NCBI GenBank assembly: GCA_023313575.1
Contig: JAJTTP010000013.1
Coordinates: 1 to 64,000 of the forward strand
Direction of reading: 5' to 3'
DNA length: 64,000 bases
Source: Eutypella sp. D-1
Taxonomy: Eukaryota > Ascomycota > Sordariomycetes > Xylariales > Diatrypaceae
Positions 23,675 to 35,903 of the stretch are shown in pieces; the stretch's first letter is position 1, and every line of letters begins with the position of its first letter. Position numbers and translations under genes: made by a program. A model generated the notes under the pieces. The model was given only the letters and a program-made list of their open reading frames with translations. It made no database searches and was not told the origin of the DNA.

Positions 23675-25126
23675 TCAGTTCGTGATGGCGAAGGCAGCGA
23701 CAAGGGCGTCGAGGCCCGAGCCGTGGGAGCCAGCCTCCGAGAACTGCGGCTTGAAGTAGTCGAGCCAGTAGCACCCGATGACGCCGTTCTCGTTGCGCGC
23801 GTGGTCCCAGAGGTAGTCGGCGTTGAAGAGAATGAAGTCCCTGAACTCGTCATCCGGCGAGTGCTTGTGCAGGTATTGCAGGTTGCGCACGGTGGGGAGG
23901 TCAGCCATGTATGGACATTCCCAGCTGCAGCGAGAGCTAACTTACTGAAGATACCCTTGAACTGGTTGCCGTCGGCGCCACAGTCCTCGCCACAGTCCTT
24001 CTCCTGAAGCACGCCGTCCCTGTTCAGGCTGCGGATGGCCGCGCGGGCGATATCCTTGGCCTGATCGACGTAGCTGCCGTCGCCGGTGGCCTTGCTCAGC
24101 TCTACGAGAGCGCCGAGGATGACGCCTTGGTTGTACGTCCACTAGCGAAGAGATGCGTTAGCCTCGCTTTTGCCTAAGCTACCGCTGGTTCACAGCTATG
24201 GCTCGACCAGGATGGTAAGCGGTTAGAGTGTTGTCGGTGACCTACCGGGGATTTCCCGTTGTTCCGGCAGTTATCATCTAGGCCGTCGTTGATGAGGCTG
24301 TCACCGTTGATCATGCCGCTGTTCTTGAACCACTCCCACTGCGTCTTGGCGATGTCGAGGTAGTACTTTTTGTTCTGCGCCGGCATGCGGTTGGCCAGCG
24401 AGGCGGCTACCGCCAGGTACAGCTCGTTGGCGATGGCATTGGTGTACGTCTGCGGCCTGTCCCAGTAGATGCCGCCACATCTCGACGCGCCGCCCTTCAT
24501 GTCCTCGAAGATCCCGTTGGCCATGTCGATGTACTGCGGCCCGAACTGGAGGTCGTGCGCCTTGAGAACTGCCGGAGAGGAGAGTTAGCGTACAGACTTG
24601 GCTACTTAGGCAGTGATCCAGGAAGTGAGTCGTTCTCCCCTTGATAGTCGGGTGTTAACTTACGCGCAAGAGCCCACCATCCCTCATCGTCGTAGTAGTC
24701 ATTCAGGAAACGATCGAAGCCCCGCTCAGTTAGGGGCGCCTTGCCCTCGGGCAGCACGAAGGAGTGGGTCTCCTTGAAGAGACCGTTGCCGCCCTCGATG
24801 AGGGTCTTGGAGACGGACATGGCGAAGGACTTCTGGGCCTGGGTGAAGGTGTTCTCGAAGACGGCGCGGATGTCGAAGGGGTGCTGGTCGCCGGCGTAGT
24901 CGAGGTCGCCCAGCGCCGTCAGGAGGTTGGCGCTGTTCCACCAGCCGGCGTCCCTCCAGAGCCCCGTCCCCTGGTCGTACCACCCGTTCAGAATCACCGC
25001 ACTGTCCGCTGCCCGCTGGTAGTTGGTGTCCCTATCTGCCCGCCTCTGGTGTGGGGCGGCGATAGGAGACGCGGAGATGAGGGTCGTGCCGGCGGCAGCG
25101 GCATATAGGAAATTTCTCAACGCCAT
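23675..25126 (-). CDS. Secreted GH76 alpha-1,6-mannanase with damaged last 3' splice site
   Basis: Minus-strand exons 25126-24664, 24568-24246, 24141-23946 and 23889-23675 total 398 residues, the normal size for fungal GH76 (DCW1/DFG5-like) enzymes. There is a signal peptide. Conserved motifs include the Asp pair in [10 protein letters not shown], then WTYNQGV, NQFKGIF and RNLQYL. These enzymes act on mannan or GPI-linked glycans at the cell wall. Introns 1 and 2 are canonical. Intron 3 starts GTAAGT and has a CTGAC branch site, but at the point that restores frame and family sequence (FKGIF-M-RNLQYL) the acceptor reads CCG instead of CAG. Either it splices at a non-canonical site or the gene is a recent loss-of-function allele. 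Confidence 0.87.
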
Positions 25127-28100
25127 TCTGAAGCGGTGGGCCTGCTTGTCGACCGGAAAGGAGAGGGACTAGTAATAAGCCGGAACAGGCTGCAGGAGAA
25201 AGGAGTGTATGGTCGACGTACTGCGTAGAGAGAAGGCACTGGATCACTAAGGAGCAGATCGACACGAGGCAGAACCGGGTCGGAACCGAGGCCGGTATAT
25301 ATAAACACTAGCGAGGGCTTTGTCCGACTGGCACAGGAGTCCATAATGCGAGGAACAGCGCGGGCATCTCGGCGCGGTGTGGGTGTCACCCTATTCGCAC
25401 CCACCATCATGGGGTGGAGCAGTTAGCTACATAGTAAGGCTGTCAGCTGCGGTGCTGATCGAGGCCCTGCAGTGAGCTGTCGACATGTGAGCTATATCGC
25501 AGTAGGCATGTGCGATGGCCTGCCCCTGGCGGGACTTGGCGAACGTCGACGACGTCTACTACATGTTGGAGGGTATTCTGGGCTTTGGCTCCGCCCTCGT
25601 CTAGTCTCCTCGCCTTCCTCAAGAAGTCGAATAGTATTGGCATTATCCGTATAGCGCATATTGGCTGTTTGGCATAAGCTGTGAGGTATGGGCCATGCGC
25701 CTCTCTTCATGATTCCCCATAGGCAGGCTGTAAGATCCTATGACAGGCAGGGGGGGTCCTGCTATTCTGCTTGGCATCTCAGGTCGGGCTGCAACGAACG
25801 ACAAGGTTGAAAAATACCTAGCTGAATCGATATTGGTCAATAATTAGTTGGTGAGCAAGGACAGCTCTTTTCTTTTTTCGGCCTCCCTTGAAGATCGTTC
25901 TTCACGGTTTCATTCGACGTGAAGACAGCATATCATATATGTACCTGCTGACTCCTCAGGAGTAACAAGAAACAGCAACCTGACCTGCAGTAGACGTCTA
26001 CCCCAAGAATCAGATCAGGCAATACTGAAAGCACTGGAGTCGAGCTAGATCCCATTTACATCTTAGGAATATTATTATATTACTACATCAAGAAATGCAA
26101 CCAAACGTTGATAGTCAGGGTCTCGCCAAGGGACAGGGGCCGCCCGCTAGGGCTTAAGCTTATAGTTAATCGGATGGAGTCTTTTTTCTTCTCCGGGGGG
26201 GTCACCAGGGGACCGAAATGGGCACTCGAACCACGAAACAAACTCGCGGCCGCCGCTAAGCCCTCCCCTGAGTCCCCCCCACTCTCCCCTACCTATGTCC
26301 TGCTATTTACAGGAACACAACACAGCGATCCGCGACCTTCCGGATCGGCGTTGGGTCCCCTTCCTCCCCTAACAACGAATGTAGGACAGGGTCATCCACT
26401 TTGTTCCGAGTTGCTCCGCCCGTTGCAAATGGCTCTCCTCCTATCAACCATCCGTCCTCGCAGCCCCCCCATGCGCCGCGGCGGCCGCTAGGATACTTGC
26501 TTACAGGTCGAACAGGTATACGAGTAGTAGGTATGCCTTGATTGACGAGGTCGGTGGGCGCTGGGAGGGAGGGGTGGAGAAAAAACAAGAAAAGAAAGAA
26601 AGAAACAAAAGGGGAGGAAGCGAGCGCGTGCTACGATGATGATGCGGTGGATGCGAATGATGCGGTTTTACGATGCCACGCGCCGAGGGGCCAGAGAGAG
26701 AAAGGGCCCGAGTGACCGGACGGGAATGTAAGGTGGTACCCAGTTCCCCGATAACGTGCCTGGGCGCGAAACTAATAAGACGACAAGACAGCCCAACAAA
26801 ACGCGCCAGGAAAGGAAGGTGAAGATGGGCGTTGTCATTATTATGTTCTTTTTTCTTTTTCTTCTTTCCACGGGGGAGCATTTAGTTAGAACAAGGCGTG
26901 CATACGAGAGAGATCACTGACCTCTCTAGCGCAGCGATTGTTGATTAGCTTCCCCATCGGACCAGGGTTTTACTCGCCTGAAGCCGGATCGACAAGTTTG
27001 GAGAGGAACGAGACTAGATCATAAGCGGTGCTTAACTATCAAACTCCTGTAGTTAATCGGTACCGACCGTGTCGTGTAAGCAGAAGGATTTGGGAAAGGC
27101 ATGATGCGATAATCAGTTAGACCTACCATCCATCATAGACGATATGCACGTCGGGACTTCCCACGCCAATGCGTAGGCCGGGCGGTTAACGTCTCGTGTG
27201 ATATTACCGTCAGCTTAAGGATAAGCAAGGCTATTAAACTACCATTACCTAAGTATGTAGTGAATACTCCGTAAATAGAGTCCGGAATTGTGTGACAAGT
27301 TCCTCGTCCCCCGCCAATCTGTATTCGCACGCAGCCTCTCGAGCACTCGCTACACCACCTAACCTCACTATATCACCCAGTTCTCCAGGAGCCGAGACAT
27401 AATTACCGCCCAGCCTACCTCTTAGCACTACATGGGTAAGTGGGATAAACCGTCGCACGAAGAAGAGAACCACCTCATCGATCCCCCAGGATAGTGGGAA
27501 AGCCCAATGCAAGGCCGGCCCAACATCTATCTATACTGCAGACCTGCCCGTCCCCCGATTTCTTAGTCCGCTGCAGTTCGCCAGGTGCACAGCACCGCTT
27601 TCCAGGCCCTTGGAATTTCGGTCGCCGGCCTATTTACGATAACCGGAACCCCCTATCCAGAACGTCACTACCCGCACCGCACCGCGCAGGCTTTGTAGTT
27701 GCTTGCTTGCTTGCCCACCCCGTCCACCTATTGCGGACTGCCCATTTGGACAGTGATCAGATCAGACAAGTTAAGACAGCCTAGCGTATTGACGCCGATC
27801 TCGTGGGATCATTCTATCCTCTGGCTAGGCTCGATGTGCGTTGCGCGATGTCGTGCTAGGTACATGTGCGAATAAGAATCAAGAAAAAAGAAAAGAAGAA
27901 GAGAAAAAAAAGAGCGCGCAATTCAGTATCCAGACATGGTTGGATTCCCGGATAGCCAAGTTCTGCGATAAAAGTAAGGTTAGCCGCCGTCCTGACGGCG
28001 AAATACACATCGGGTCAGTCGGCTGCCGCACCATGCCACAACACGTGTAAGGAGGGTTTACAGCTACTCAAGCATCTATGACGTCTCACAGTGAGCTAGG

Positions 28101-28734
28101 GTTCGTGCACGCTTCCGAGTATAATAGGTACGACATGAGCACGGCATAGAAGGGGGAGGGTAAGAAAATAGCGGTTCAGGTACGAGAATTTTTTTGTGAT
28201 TCAAATACGGATATGGTCGTAAAAGATGGTCGTCCTTTTGAAGTCCGATTCCCATTCCCCCCATTCTGGACGCGGGAACCATGGTAGTAAATCTTACTTA
28301 CCATGGACCCGTAGACCTGAAATAAACGTACATACATACATCATAAGAACCGATACCACGCATAACGATACATACATACATGCATGAGGGGAGTGTAAAT
28401 GAGTGACGTCGGTTTTCGTGATGCGTTCTCCCGCCCACTAGACTGACCGACTGACTGCCCTGTTCTTGTCCGGGACGAAAAAAGAAGGGCATTGTCTGTG
28501 GCACCCTGGATGGATACCCTGGAATCAATGTCGTCAACACTGTTATGCGCTGTGATGTCATCCGCTCATCGACGCGGAACTCCCCCTGCGAACTGGACTT
28601 GAAATGCCCGTGCTACCCCCTTCCCCTTACCAGACCATAAACCCCTGCAAAACGCCTTGCTTTGTTTTTCCAATAACTGAAGGGAAGATAAGATACAAAA
28701 TTGTTGTTGGTACAGCAGAACTGCTCGCGCATCA
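25127..28734. other. Gene-poor 3.6-kb spacer
   Basis: Open frames up to 127 codons occur on both strands (for example 26108-26491 and 26501-26881), but they are low-complexity (proline/arginine or serine/lysine runs) and overlap each other. Purine/pyrimidine-rich tracts (26578-26620, 26850-26870, 27880-27912) and short ACAT repeats (28328-28382) are present. It may hold untranslated regions of neighbouring genes. No recognisable gene, transposon end or RNA gene is seen. Confidence 0.45.
25296..25305 (-). promoter_or_regulatory. TATA-box candidate of the GH76 gene
   Basis: A TATATATAAA stretch lies about 170 bp upstream of the minus-strand ATG at 25126. Position is the only evidence. Confidence 0.3.
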
Positions 28735-29544
28735 TCAAGCTGTACCGTGCTGCTCGAAGACATTGCCGTCGATGCGACGAAGCTCGCGCAGGACGGCTAC
28801 GACGCCGTTATTCCGTAGCCGCTCCAAGACCATGCGCATGCCCTCGCGTGCCTTATTCTGGGACTCGTCTGTCTTGGTAGAGGCCATAGACTCGATGGTG
28901 CGCTGAATGCGTTTGGCGCCCCAGCCGGAAATCCAACCGCCGAGACGTCCGGGGGATACCTTGTTGGACTCGTCGTCTTCGGTGGCGCCGGGAGTGTGGG
29001 GAGACAGAGCATGCTTCCGGGTTCCGAGAGAGGAGCTGTAAGAGAAGGAGGTGGTGACGTAGGTATTGGAGGGGAAGGACCGAGGAGTGGTGTACGTAGA
29101 GGCGGGCGTAGAGGCGGGTGTGGTTGGTGTAGAGTCGAAGATGGCCTTGTTGTTGTCGGGCGGAGACGCGGAATAGTTATGCTCCTCGACGACCTTCAGG
29201 AGGCTCGTGAAGGTCAGGTTCCGGCTCTCGGATTTCATCCAGCCCTCGGTCATGTCGACCACGCTCGTCTCGAGGATGTAGGCGGACTTCTCTCCGGCAC
29301 CTCCAGTGACGCTGGCGGGAAGAAGTTTGATGACGGCATTGGGCATGCGAGACTTCTTGACGTGTAGGCGGGTGGTGTGCAGGCGACCGGTGTCGGGATC
29401 GACGTAGGAATTCAGGGTATCGGTGGAGAGGACATGGCTGGAGAAGGGATTGAGGTGAGGAGAGTAATAGCGAAGAAAGAAGGCGAGGGTGACGGTTGGG
29501 AAGGGATGAGAGTACGTGTGATTGGTAGTTCGAGTTAGGACCAT
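28735..29544 (-). CDS. PRELI/MSF1 (UPS-type) mitochondrial intermembrane-space lipid-transfer protein
   Basis: A single exon of 269 residues. I prefer the Met at 29544 (MVLTRTT) over the frame's first Met five codons upstream because the PRELI fold begins directly with the strand HTYSHPFPTVTLAF. The domain runs to about residue 190. It includes HVLSTDTLNSYVD, TGRLHTTRLHVKKSRMP and the late block ETSVVDMTEGWMKSESRNLTF. A Ser/Thr/Pro-rich low-complexity insertion and a basic C-terminal helix (RMVLERLRNNG) follow. Yeast Ups1-3 shuttle phosphatidic acid or phosphatidylserine between the mitochondrial membranes with Mdm35. Which Ups type this is cannot be told here. Confidence 0.92.
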   Translation of the reverse strand: MVLTRTTNHTYSHPFPTVTLAFFLRYYSPHLNPFSSHVLSTDTLNSYVDPDTGRLHTTRLHVKKSRMPNAVIKLLPASVTGGAGEKSAYILETSVVDMTEGWMKSESRNLTFTSLLKVVEEHNYSASPPDNNKAIFDSTPTTPASTPASTYTTPRSFPSNTYVTTSFSYSSSLGTRKHALSPHTPGATEDDESNKVSPGRLGGWISGWGAKRIQRTIESMASTKTDESQNKAREGMRMVLERLRNNGVVAVLRELRRIDGNVFEQHGTA

Positions 29545-31033
29545 ATTGGCAAAATACAAGTAAAAGGATAATGATGGTATAATAATGGTAAGATATATAT
29601 GGTATATGGTATATGGTACAGTTGGCGTTGTCGTTGATTTCGGGGACCAGAAGCTTTGCCTGCCTGCCTCCCTCCCTGGTTGGAGAAGAGAAGGAGACCT
29701 TGGTTGTTGAGAAGATCAGGATGTATTAAGATGTGGAGAGAGGGGGGGGTGAGGGGAAGTCAGAAGTCGGAAATCAAATGTCTCGTCAAGTCGTCAGAAT
29801 GGATTTGTTGGAATTGAATAGTTAATACATATAGTACATAGAGAGAGGGGAGCAAGAAAAGAAGAGAAAAAGAAAAGAGAGTAATAAATGGAGAGAGCAC
29901 AGTCTGTTTTCGACTCAGGACTCTTCCTTCCGGGAGGGTTTCACCATTGACAATTTGAGGTGACCAGATTGCCAGAGGAGTATGGAGTAGTAGTAGTAGA
30001 GGTGATTCGGGAATGATGCGATCGATGACAATGTCGAACGATTTTGGTTGTATGAGAAGAGAGACTGAATGCGTTTCTGTTCCCCCGCTGTAAAATACTT
30101 GACTACTTGAATACTTCTATGAGAAATCCCTGAGAAACTTCCCCCGGCGACCCGCCAATCCGCCAATCCCGCCCGGAACCACTAAAAATTCCTTCTTACG
30201 CTCTCAAACCTGATCAAGTCTCAAATCAATCTCTCTGATTGGCTAAACGTCGTTCCATATCACGCGACATGCACTCAAAATGCGGGGGAAGCTTGGGCCA
30301 CTACTGGAATATTTGGGTGGCAACGTAAGGTGTGGTACCCACAATTTATCCGATAATCTGGCTAGTCTCGATTAAGCTTTAGCGCTTCCTGGTCCCTCTT
30401 GTCTTCTTGTTGCTCTGAAAGCATGTGATTCTTCTGTGAGATTCAGTGTGTGTACGTACGTACATACAAAGATATCATGAACAATGCCGGAATACTCCAG
30501 GGCTGTTTTGTTCATTTTTAGGGTGGCTTTCAATGAAGCTACCTATCTTTTTTTCTTTTTCCCTCGTTCTCTATTCTCTACCATCTGCGACAGACTTTAG
30601 TTATATACATACCTAGATCAACTTGTAAGATAAGTAAGCAATAGACTAGAGCTCTAATCGACTGCCGATGTAAGCTCTAGTAGGCTGTTGCCTGGCTAGC
30701 ATTGCGACACTGGAGAAAATGGCTGTTCATCACTAGGTACTGCTGCTATACGGACGGGAACAGGAACAGGAACAGCAATGACTTACTATTATTGAGTCAC
30801 TCTCCAGGGAGCAATTCCATTGGTCGCTATGTGAACACCTACATTATACAGCTTAGCTACATACATAATCACCGTGACATCTAAAAGTATTCATTGCCGG
30901 ACTTCCTATGATCCTATCACAGCATCGTATGAAAAGACAAGTGAGCGGCATAGCACACCACAGCAATATTTCCAACCCCACATTCAAGGTACAATCACAT
31001 CGAAGTTCACCCGTCCCAAGATTCAAAGCCAAA
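29545..31033. other. Spacer with divergent promoters
   Basis: About 1.5 kb between the divergent PRELI and DUF4804-like genes. It is purine-rich on the plus strand near 29640-29900 (AGAGAGGGG-type runs) and has TACGTACGTACATACA near 30460. No separate gene is recognised. Confidence 0.45.
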
Positions 31034-32329
31034 ATGAGTCAAGGAACCGACCGGCGCTCCCGCCTAGCCTCTTTAGGCCTCCGGGACATGTCCATCGGGT
31101 ATCCGCACCGCGACAACAGCATATTGGGCTTCCCGGAGTCCACGATCCGGGAGGACGCCCGCGCCACCCACATCGTCGTACATCCGGAGTACCCGAAGCT
31201 CGTGCAGGCCTTTCTTGCACATAAGCGCGCGCACGGCAGCAGCGTCGAGAAGCGCGTGTACGGCGCCGACCCGGCGCGGTGGACCTGGAAACACCAGGTA
31301 GCGCGGCTGGTCGACAAACGGCCCCTCGCTTTCCTGAATGCGACAGACAGCACGCGTCTGCGGAACGGCGCCGACTTGCCCAATGCGCCTAACGAGTGGG
31401 ACAACGTCGGGACCGAGGCCGACTTCACCGGCCCGCTGCCCGCGAACCAGCGCAACAATGTCCTGGCCCTCGACGAGTACCTGAGCTACGACGAGATCAT
31501 GCTCGGGAGTCTCCTAGGCGTCAGCGGACCTAGCCACTTCATCAACGACGGCAATCGGTACAACCAGGCGCGAAGGGGCGCAGCGGGCACGTTCGAGCCG
31601 CGGGGCGTCATCGTGGGACTCGTGGGTGCGCGCTTCGAGAGGCCCGACCACATGGACTCAGCGCTGATCCTGCCGCCGGTCTCCCGGCCGCGCCAGCACC
31701 CCGAACTGACGGCGCTTTTCCAGGATTTCTTCAGGTCCGCGGGCGGGGCTGCGCGGGAGCCGGGATCGAGGGCCGCTTTTCACGACGCCGCTTACAAGGC
31801 CCGCATCCGCGTCACGGCCGACATCCTGCTGCTGGAGGCGAACCGGCGCGCCGCGGCTGCGGGGAAGGACGCCTACGTCTACGTCGTTGGGCTCGGGCTG
31901 GGCGTGTGGCGGGTAGCCGCCAACCAGCCGCAGCTATACGTAGAGGCGTTCGGCGATGCAATCGATAGTCTCGGAGCAGCCGGGTCTCTCGACTCGGTGC
32001 GCACGATCGAGTTTGCGTGGGTAAACGCGGACAGCGCGACGCGCAAGGAGGTGATAGACGCGGGGGATGCGTACGACATCGATGTCAAGTTCTCGAGGCG
32101 CAACCCCGCGGCGAAGCTGGAGGGCCGGGAGGCGGATCAGCTTCTCGTGCTCAGCTACGCGTGGGACGGGAATGCGTTCCCCGGAAACGAGTACTGGCTC
32201 GGCTCGCTCGCTGCGAGCGGTGACCCCGCCGCTGCCTGCATGAGCACTATCGCGGAGCTTCACAACCCCGTCATGAACCCGGCCTTCCTCGACCGAGTTG
32301 AAGTTCTCGGCGGGGATGGTGGGCAATAG
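31034..32329 (+). CDS. DUF4804-like protein
   Basis: An intronless frame of 431 residues from the ATG at 31034. Upstream Met codons in the same frame (30908, 30929) precede sequence with no domain character. The coding part is clearly G+C-rich compared with its flanks. The C-terminal half has YVYVVGLGLGVWRV, then FAWVNADSA, and LVLSYAWDGNAFPGNEYW. I associate this arrangement with DUF4804, a family shared by fungi and Legionella-type bacteria. From memory, some Legionella relatives are macrodomain-like ADP-ribosylhydrolases; that link is uncertain and a catalytic role here is a hypothesis. There is no signal peptide at the chosen start and no membrane segment. Confidence 0.6.
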   Translation: MSQGTDRRSRLASLGLRDMSIGYPHRDNSILGFPESTIREDARATHIVVHPEYPKLVQAFLAHKRAHGSSVEKRVYGADPARWTWKHQVARLVDKRPLAFLNATDSTRLRNGADLPNAPNEWDNVGTEADFTGPLPANQRNNVLALDEYLSYDEIMLGSLLGVSGPSHFINDGNRYNQARRGAAGTFEPRGVIVGLVGARFERPDHMDSALILPPVSRPRQHPELTALFQDFFRSAGGAAREPGSRAAFHDAAYKARIRVTADILLLEANRRAAAAGKDAYVYVVGLGLGVWRVAANQPQLYVEAFGDAIDSLGAAGSLDSVRTIEFAWVNADSATRKEVIDAGDAYDIDVKFSRRNPAAKLEGREADQLLVLSYAWDGNAFPGNEYWLGSLAASGDPAAACMSTIAELHNPVMNPAFLDRVEVLGGDGGQ

Positions 32330-33791
32330 TGATGTATCCTGGAGGGGGGAGAAATAATCATCACTGTTAAATACTAAAGATTCGTAAGTAGCGCATAGCC
32401 TAGCCTAACATACAGTTTAACTGCATCCCCGCCGTAGCATCTAGTCGCCTTTCAATGATAAACTATGAATCACGTAAGATCCATGTGCTCTGATTTCAAT
32501 CGCATTCGGCAATAAAACTTGGCGCATCGGCTTAATTCACATCAAGCTTTTTTGCATTCTACCAATGGCTAGGTTTAGCAATGGACAGGCACATCTTCAA
32601 ATCAACCTCCATGTCTCCATCTCTCTGCCTAAGATGAAGTATGATTTGTAATTCCTGACTCCGGCCCCTTATCCTCAACGTCCACGACTGATTTTAATAT
32701 AGATATTTGCGCACAGGCACACATGCATAGCTCCTTGCATAGGCACCATGCCGTGCGACAGTCAGCATATATAAAATGGTGTAAGACCCCTTACCTGACT
32801 AGAAATTTCCCTTTTAGGACAATGAGCGCGCGCGGTTGACAGTAATCTACGCCATCATCAGAATCTCGTCGTCGGCAGTGTGCTAACCCGGCACACCAGA
32901 TCTTCCCCCACTTCCCGATATACAGCTTGCTTCGACAGGAACGCATGCATCGCGGCTAATTGAACATGAACACCCACCCAGGAGAGGGGAATTAACCGGG
33001 AAGCGTTCTACTCTGAGTCCCGACTTGGAGGTCGTTACATCTGAGAGATAGGCAATTGTGGCTAAGCCTCCGGGTAGTAACCGCATACTTGGCCCGCCGG
33101 TCATTTGTAGGGCTGACCGGGCGACCGCTGCTTAGGGGCCCTTCATTACAGGGGTATATATGTGCGACAAATAGGTCATATACAGCGATCTATTGAGTTC
33201 CACGACAACCAGGTAGCTAATATATGCTCGCAATATACGTCGCGTAGTCGGGGATCAAGATTTGACGTTCCTCGAGCTCAAGGTCGCCTAAATGAAGCCG
33301 CAGCAAGGGAAGGCCAGTTTTGATCTAGATATAAGAGTCCGTGAGTTTGCTGCCAAGTACCGGTCCAGATGTCTTCAAGGCTGCTCAGGACCATTTCTCT
33401 GATCTGGAAACTGCTTGGTCGTCCCTGAACCTCGCGTGCTCCCGGTCAGAAAATTTGGCTGATAGGCTAGGTATACTCCGGCGACCTTCCGCCCGCGTCG
33501 CGGCCAGCAGGTCTCGCGATCCTGGCCAGGTAGCGACGTGATCGATTCATGGTCAGCGTGCCTTGTTCCTCAAAAAGACGCAGACGGAGATAGTGCCGAG
33601 CCTTTCCAAGAACTGCAGGGTTTAGGGGCGCATCCAGAAAGGCAAAGAGGTCTGATCGCGAAGAGGAAGAATCCACAAGGCACCACTCCATTCATGAAGA
33701 ACATCTAAGAACTAGAGGACGTCAGCAACATTCCGCCACCATCCAGACCAGTGTCCTGTCAAGTACAAGCCCATATCGCAGCGCCGTCGTC
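32330..33791. other. Intergenic spacer
   Basis: About 1.5 kb. Short frames at 33341 (plus) and 33467 (minus) are not recognisable. A GGGGTATATATG motif occurs near 33150. Nothing else is seen. Confidence 0.45.
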
Positions 33792-35903
33792 ATGCGCTCA
33801 ATCATTCTGCTCAGTCTTCTCGGGGCCTCGCTACCCGTCTACGGCGCTGTGTCAAAGCACGAGTTTCGCCTAAAGGAAGCCAAGGAATACACTAGAGCCG
33901 CTGATGTGGCGGCTAACAGCGCCTTCAAGCTGCTCAGGAGGGGCGACTACGTCGAGACAGCAACTAAGCTCGTAAAGAGTGTTGCACCGGACGCCACATT
34001 CCGGATCGTGGAGGATCACTACGTCGGCAAGAACGGGATTGCGCACGTCAACTTTAAGCAGATGGTTCATGGAGTGGACATAGACAACGCTGACTTCAAT
34101 GTGCACGTAGGTAGCATCCTAGGTATGAATTAGTCACTGAGAACTGATGTTAGCGTAGATCGGTCGCGACGGAAGCGTGTTTTCTTTCAGCAACTCCTTC
34201 TATGCCGGCGAGATTCCCGCAGAGGCGCCTGTCCAGAAGCGGTCCCTCCTGGACCTGCGCGAAGCACTCGATACCGTCATCGACACCTTCTCGCTTCCCA
34301 TCGAAACGGACAGTGTAGTCACGGTCGCAAGTCAGGGGGTGGAGAGCCAACTGATTACCGGGACCACTGGGGCGAAAGAGGACCCTAAGCTGAAGCTCGT
34401 GTACTTCGTCAAGCGAGATGGCGACCTCGCCTTAACCTGGAGTGTGGAGACAAGACTGGAGGAGCAATACCTTCTCTCCTACGTAGACGCGGAGGCTGAC
34501 TCAGGAGTTCTTGGCATGATCGACTTCGTCTCCTTCGCTACATATGAAGTCTAGTGAGCAATCCTCTTGCGAACAAAAATGGGATATGAAGTTTAACCAC
34601 CTTCAGTGAGTGGGGACTCAACGACCCTACAGAGGGAAAGCGCAGCGTAATCAGGAATCCGAACAACGCCGATGCATCGCCAGAGGGTTGGCACGATGAC
34701 ACGAGACAGACGAAAGGAAACAACGTCGTCGCGGGCGCAATCCCCGACAACAGCGGGCTTCTGCACTATGCCCACAGCGATAACATGACGTTCCGGTATC
34801 CATACACGCCGGACACCGAGCCGCCGACTAAGGAGAGCAGCTTGTCCGCGGGCGTGACGCAGATCTTCTACACGGCGAACAAACACCACGACCTGCTGTA
34901 TAACCTCGGCTTCGACGAGGCCGCGGGGAATATGCAGGCCGACAACTTCGGCCGCGGCGGCCGGGGCCATGACGCTGTCGAAATCATAACGCAACACTAC
35001 AGCGGCAAGAACAACGGGTACTTTACCCAGACTATAGACGGCAGGAGCCCGTCCATGGTCATGTTCCTCTTTAATTCTACCGACCCTGAACGGGACGTGG
35101 CGTTTGATAACGGCTTCGTCATTCATGAGTATACGCACGGATGTAAGGCTATCCCCACCGGTGATTGCCGAGCGACGCTACTGAAATCCCGCCAAGTGCT
35201 AACCACTATGCCCGTGCACAGTATCAGGACGGTTGACCGGAGGGCCCCTCAACAGCAAGTGTCTGGACGCGTGGGAGGCCGACGGGATGGCCGAGGGATG
35301 GAGCGACCTTTTCGCAGCGGCCATAATGCTGAAGCCGGACGACACGCGCGCGAACGCGACCTACGGGTTCGCGGCCTGGCCTCTGAATATCACCGAGACG
35401 AACAAAACGGCACGCCTCGTTCTATACTCGACCGACACCGATATCAACCCCTGGACGTACTCGGATGTGAACGGGAAGGAGAAGGTACACCAGGTCGGCT
35501 CAGCCTGGGCCACCATGCTGTACGACGTCCTGTGGAATCTCATCGATAAGCAGGGTAAGAATGACGCCGATCTACCCGAGTGGGAGGACGGTGTCCCTAC
35601 CGATGGCAAGTACCTGACCCTGAAGCTTCTAATGGATGGGATGGCACTGTAAGTCAAGTCTGCATTTGGGAAACTCAAACATAGAAACTCGTGTACTGAC
35701 GCAAATATCGCTCCAGCCAACCTTGCAACCCGACTTTCATCCAAGCCCGCGATGCCATCCTGGATGCGGACATCGCTCTCACCGGCGGCAGCAACGCCTG
35801 TGAAATATGGGAGGCTTTTGCGAAGCGCGGGCTAGGAGCAAACGCCGTGTTCACTGAGACCGACAAGCAAGATAACTTCGATTTGCCCGAGGGCGCATGC
35901 TAG
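33792..35903 (+). CDS. Fungalysin (peptidase M36), secreted metalloprotease
   Basis: Five exons, 33792-34106, 34159-34553, 34607-35142, 35222-35648 and 35717-35903, give 619 residues, the normal size for preprofungalysins. There is a signal peptide ([15 protein letters not shown]), then an FTP-type propeptide of about 220 residues. The mature enzyme starts near NDPTEG. The zinc site HEYTH (about 410-414) ends exon 3 and is split by an intron from LSGRLTGGP. The third zinc ligand and its surroundings read [11 protein letters not shown]. The C-terminus has [15 protein letters not shown]. All residues needed for activity appear present. Fungalysins degrade extracellular proteins such as keratin, elastin and plant chitinases. 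The exon 4 acceptor CACAG was chosen because the next AG would create a stop. Confidence 0.93.

Noticed and set aside
26108..26491. 127-codon Pro/Arg-rich frame
   Set aside because: Low complexity, overlapped by frames on the other strand, with no homologue I know.
28310..28390. ACAT-rich stretch as a CRISPR or functional array
   Set aside because: Short irregular microsatellite; CRISPR arrays are not expected in a fungal nuclear genome.
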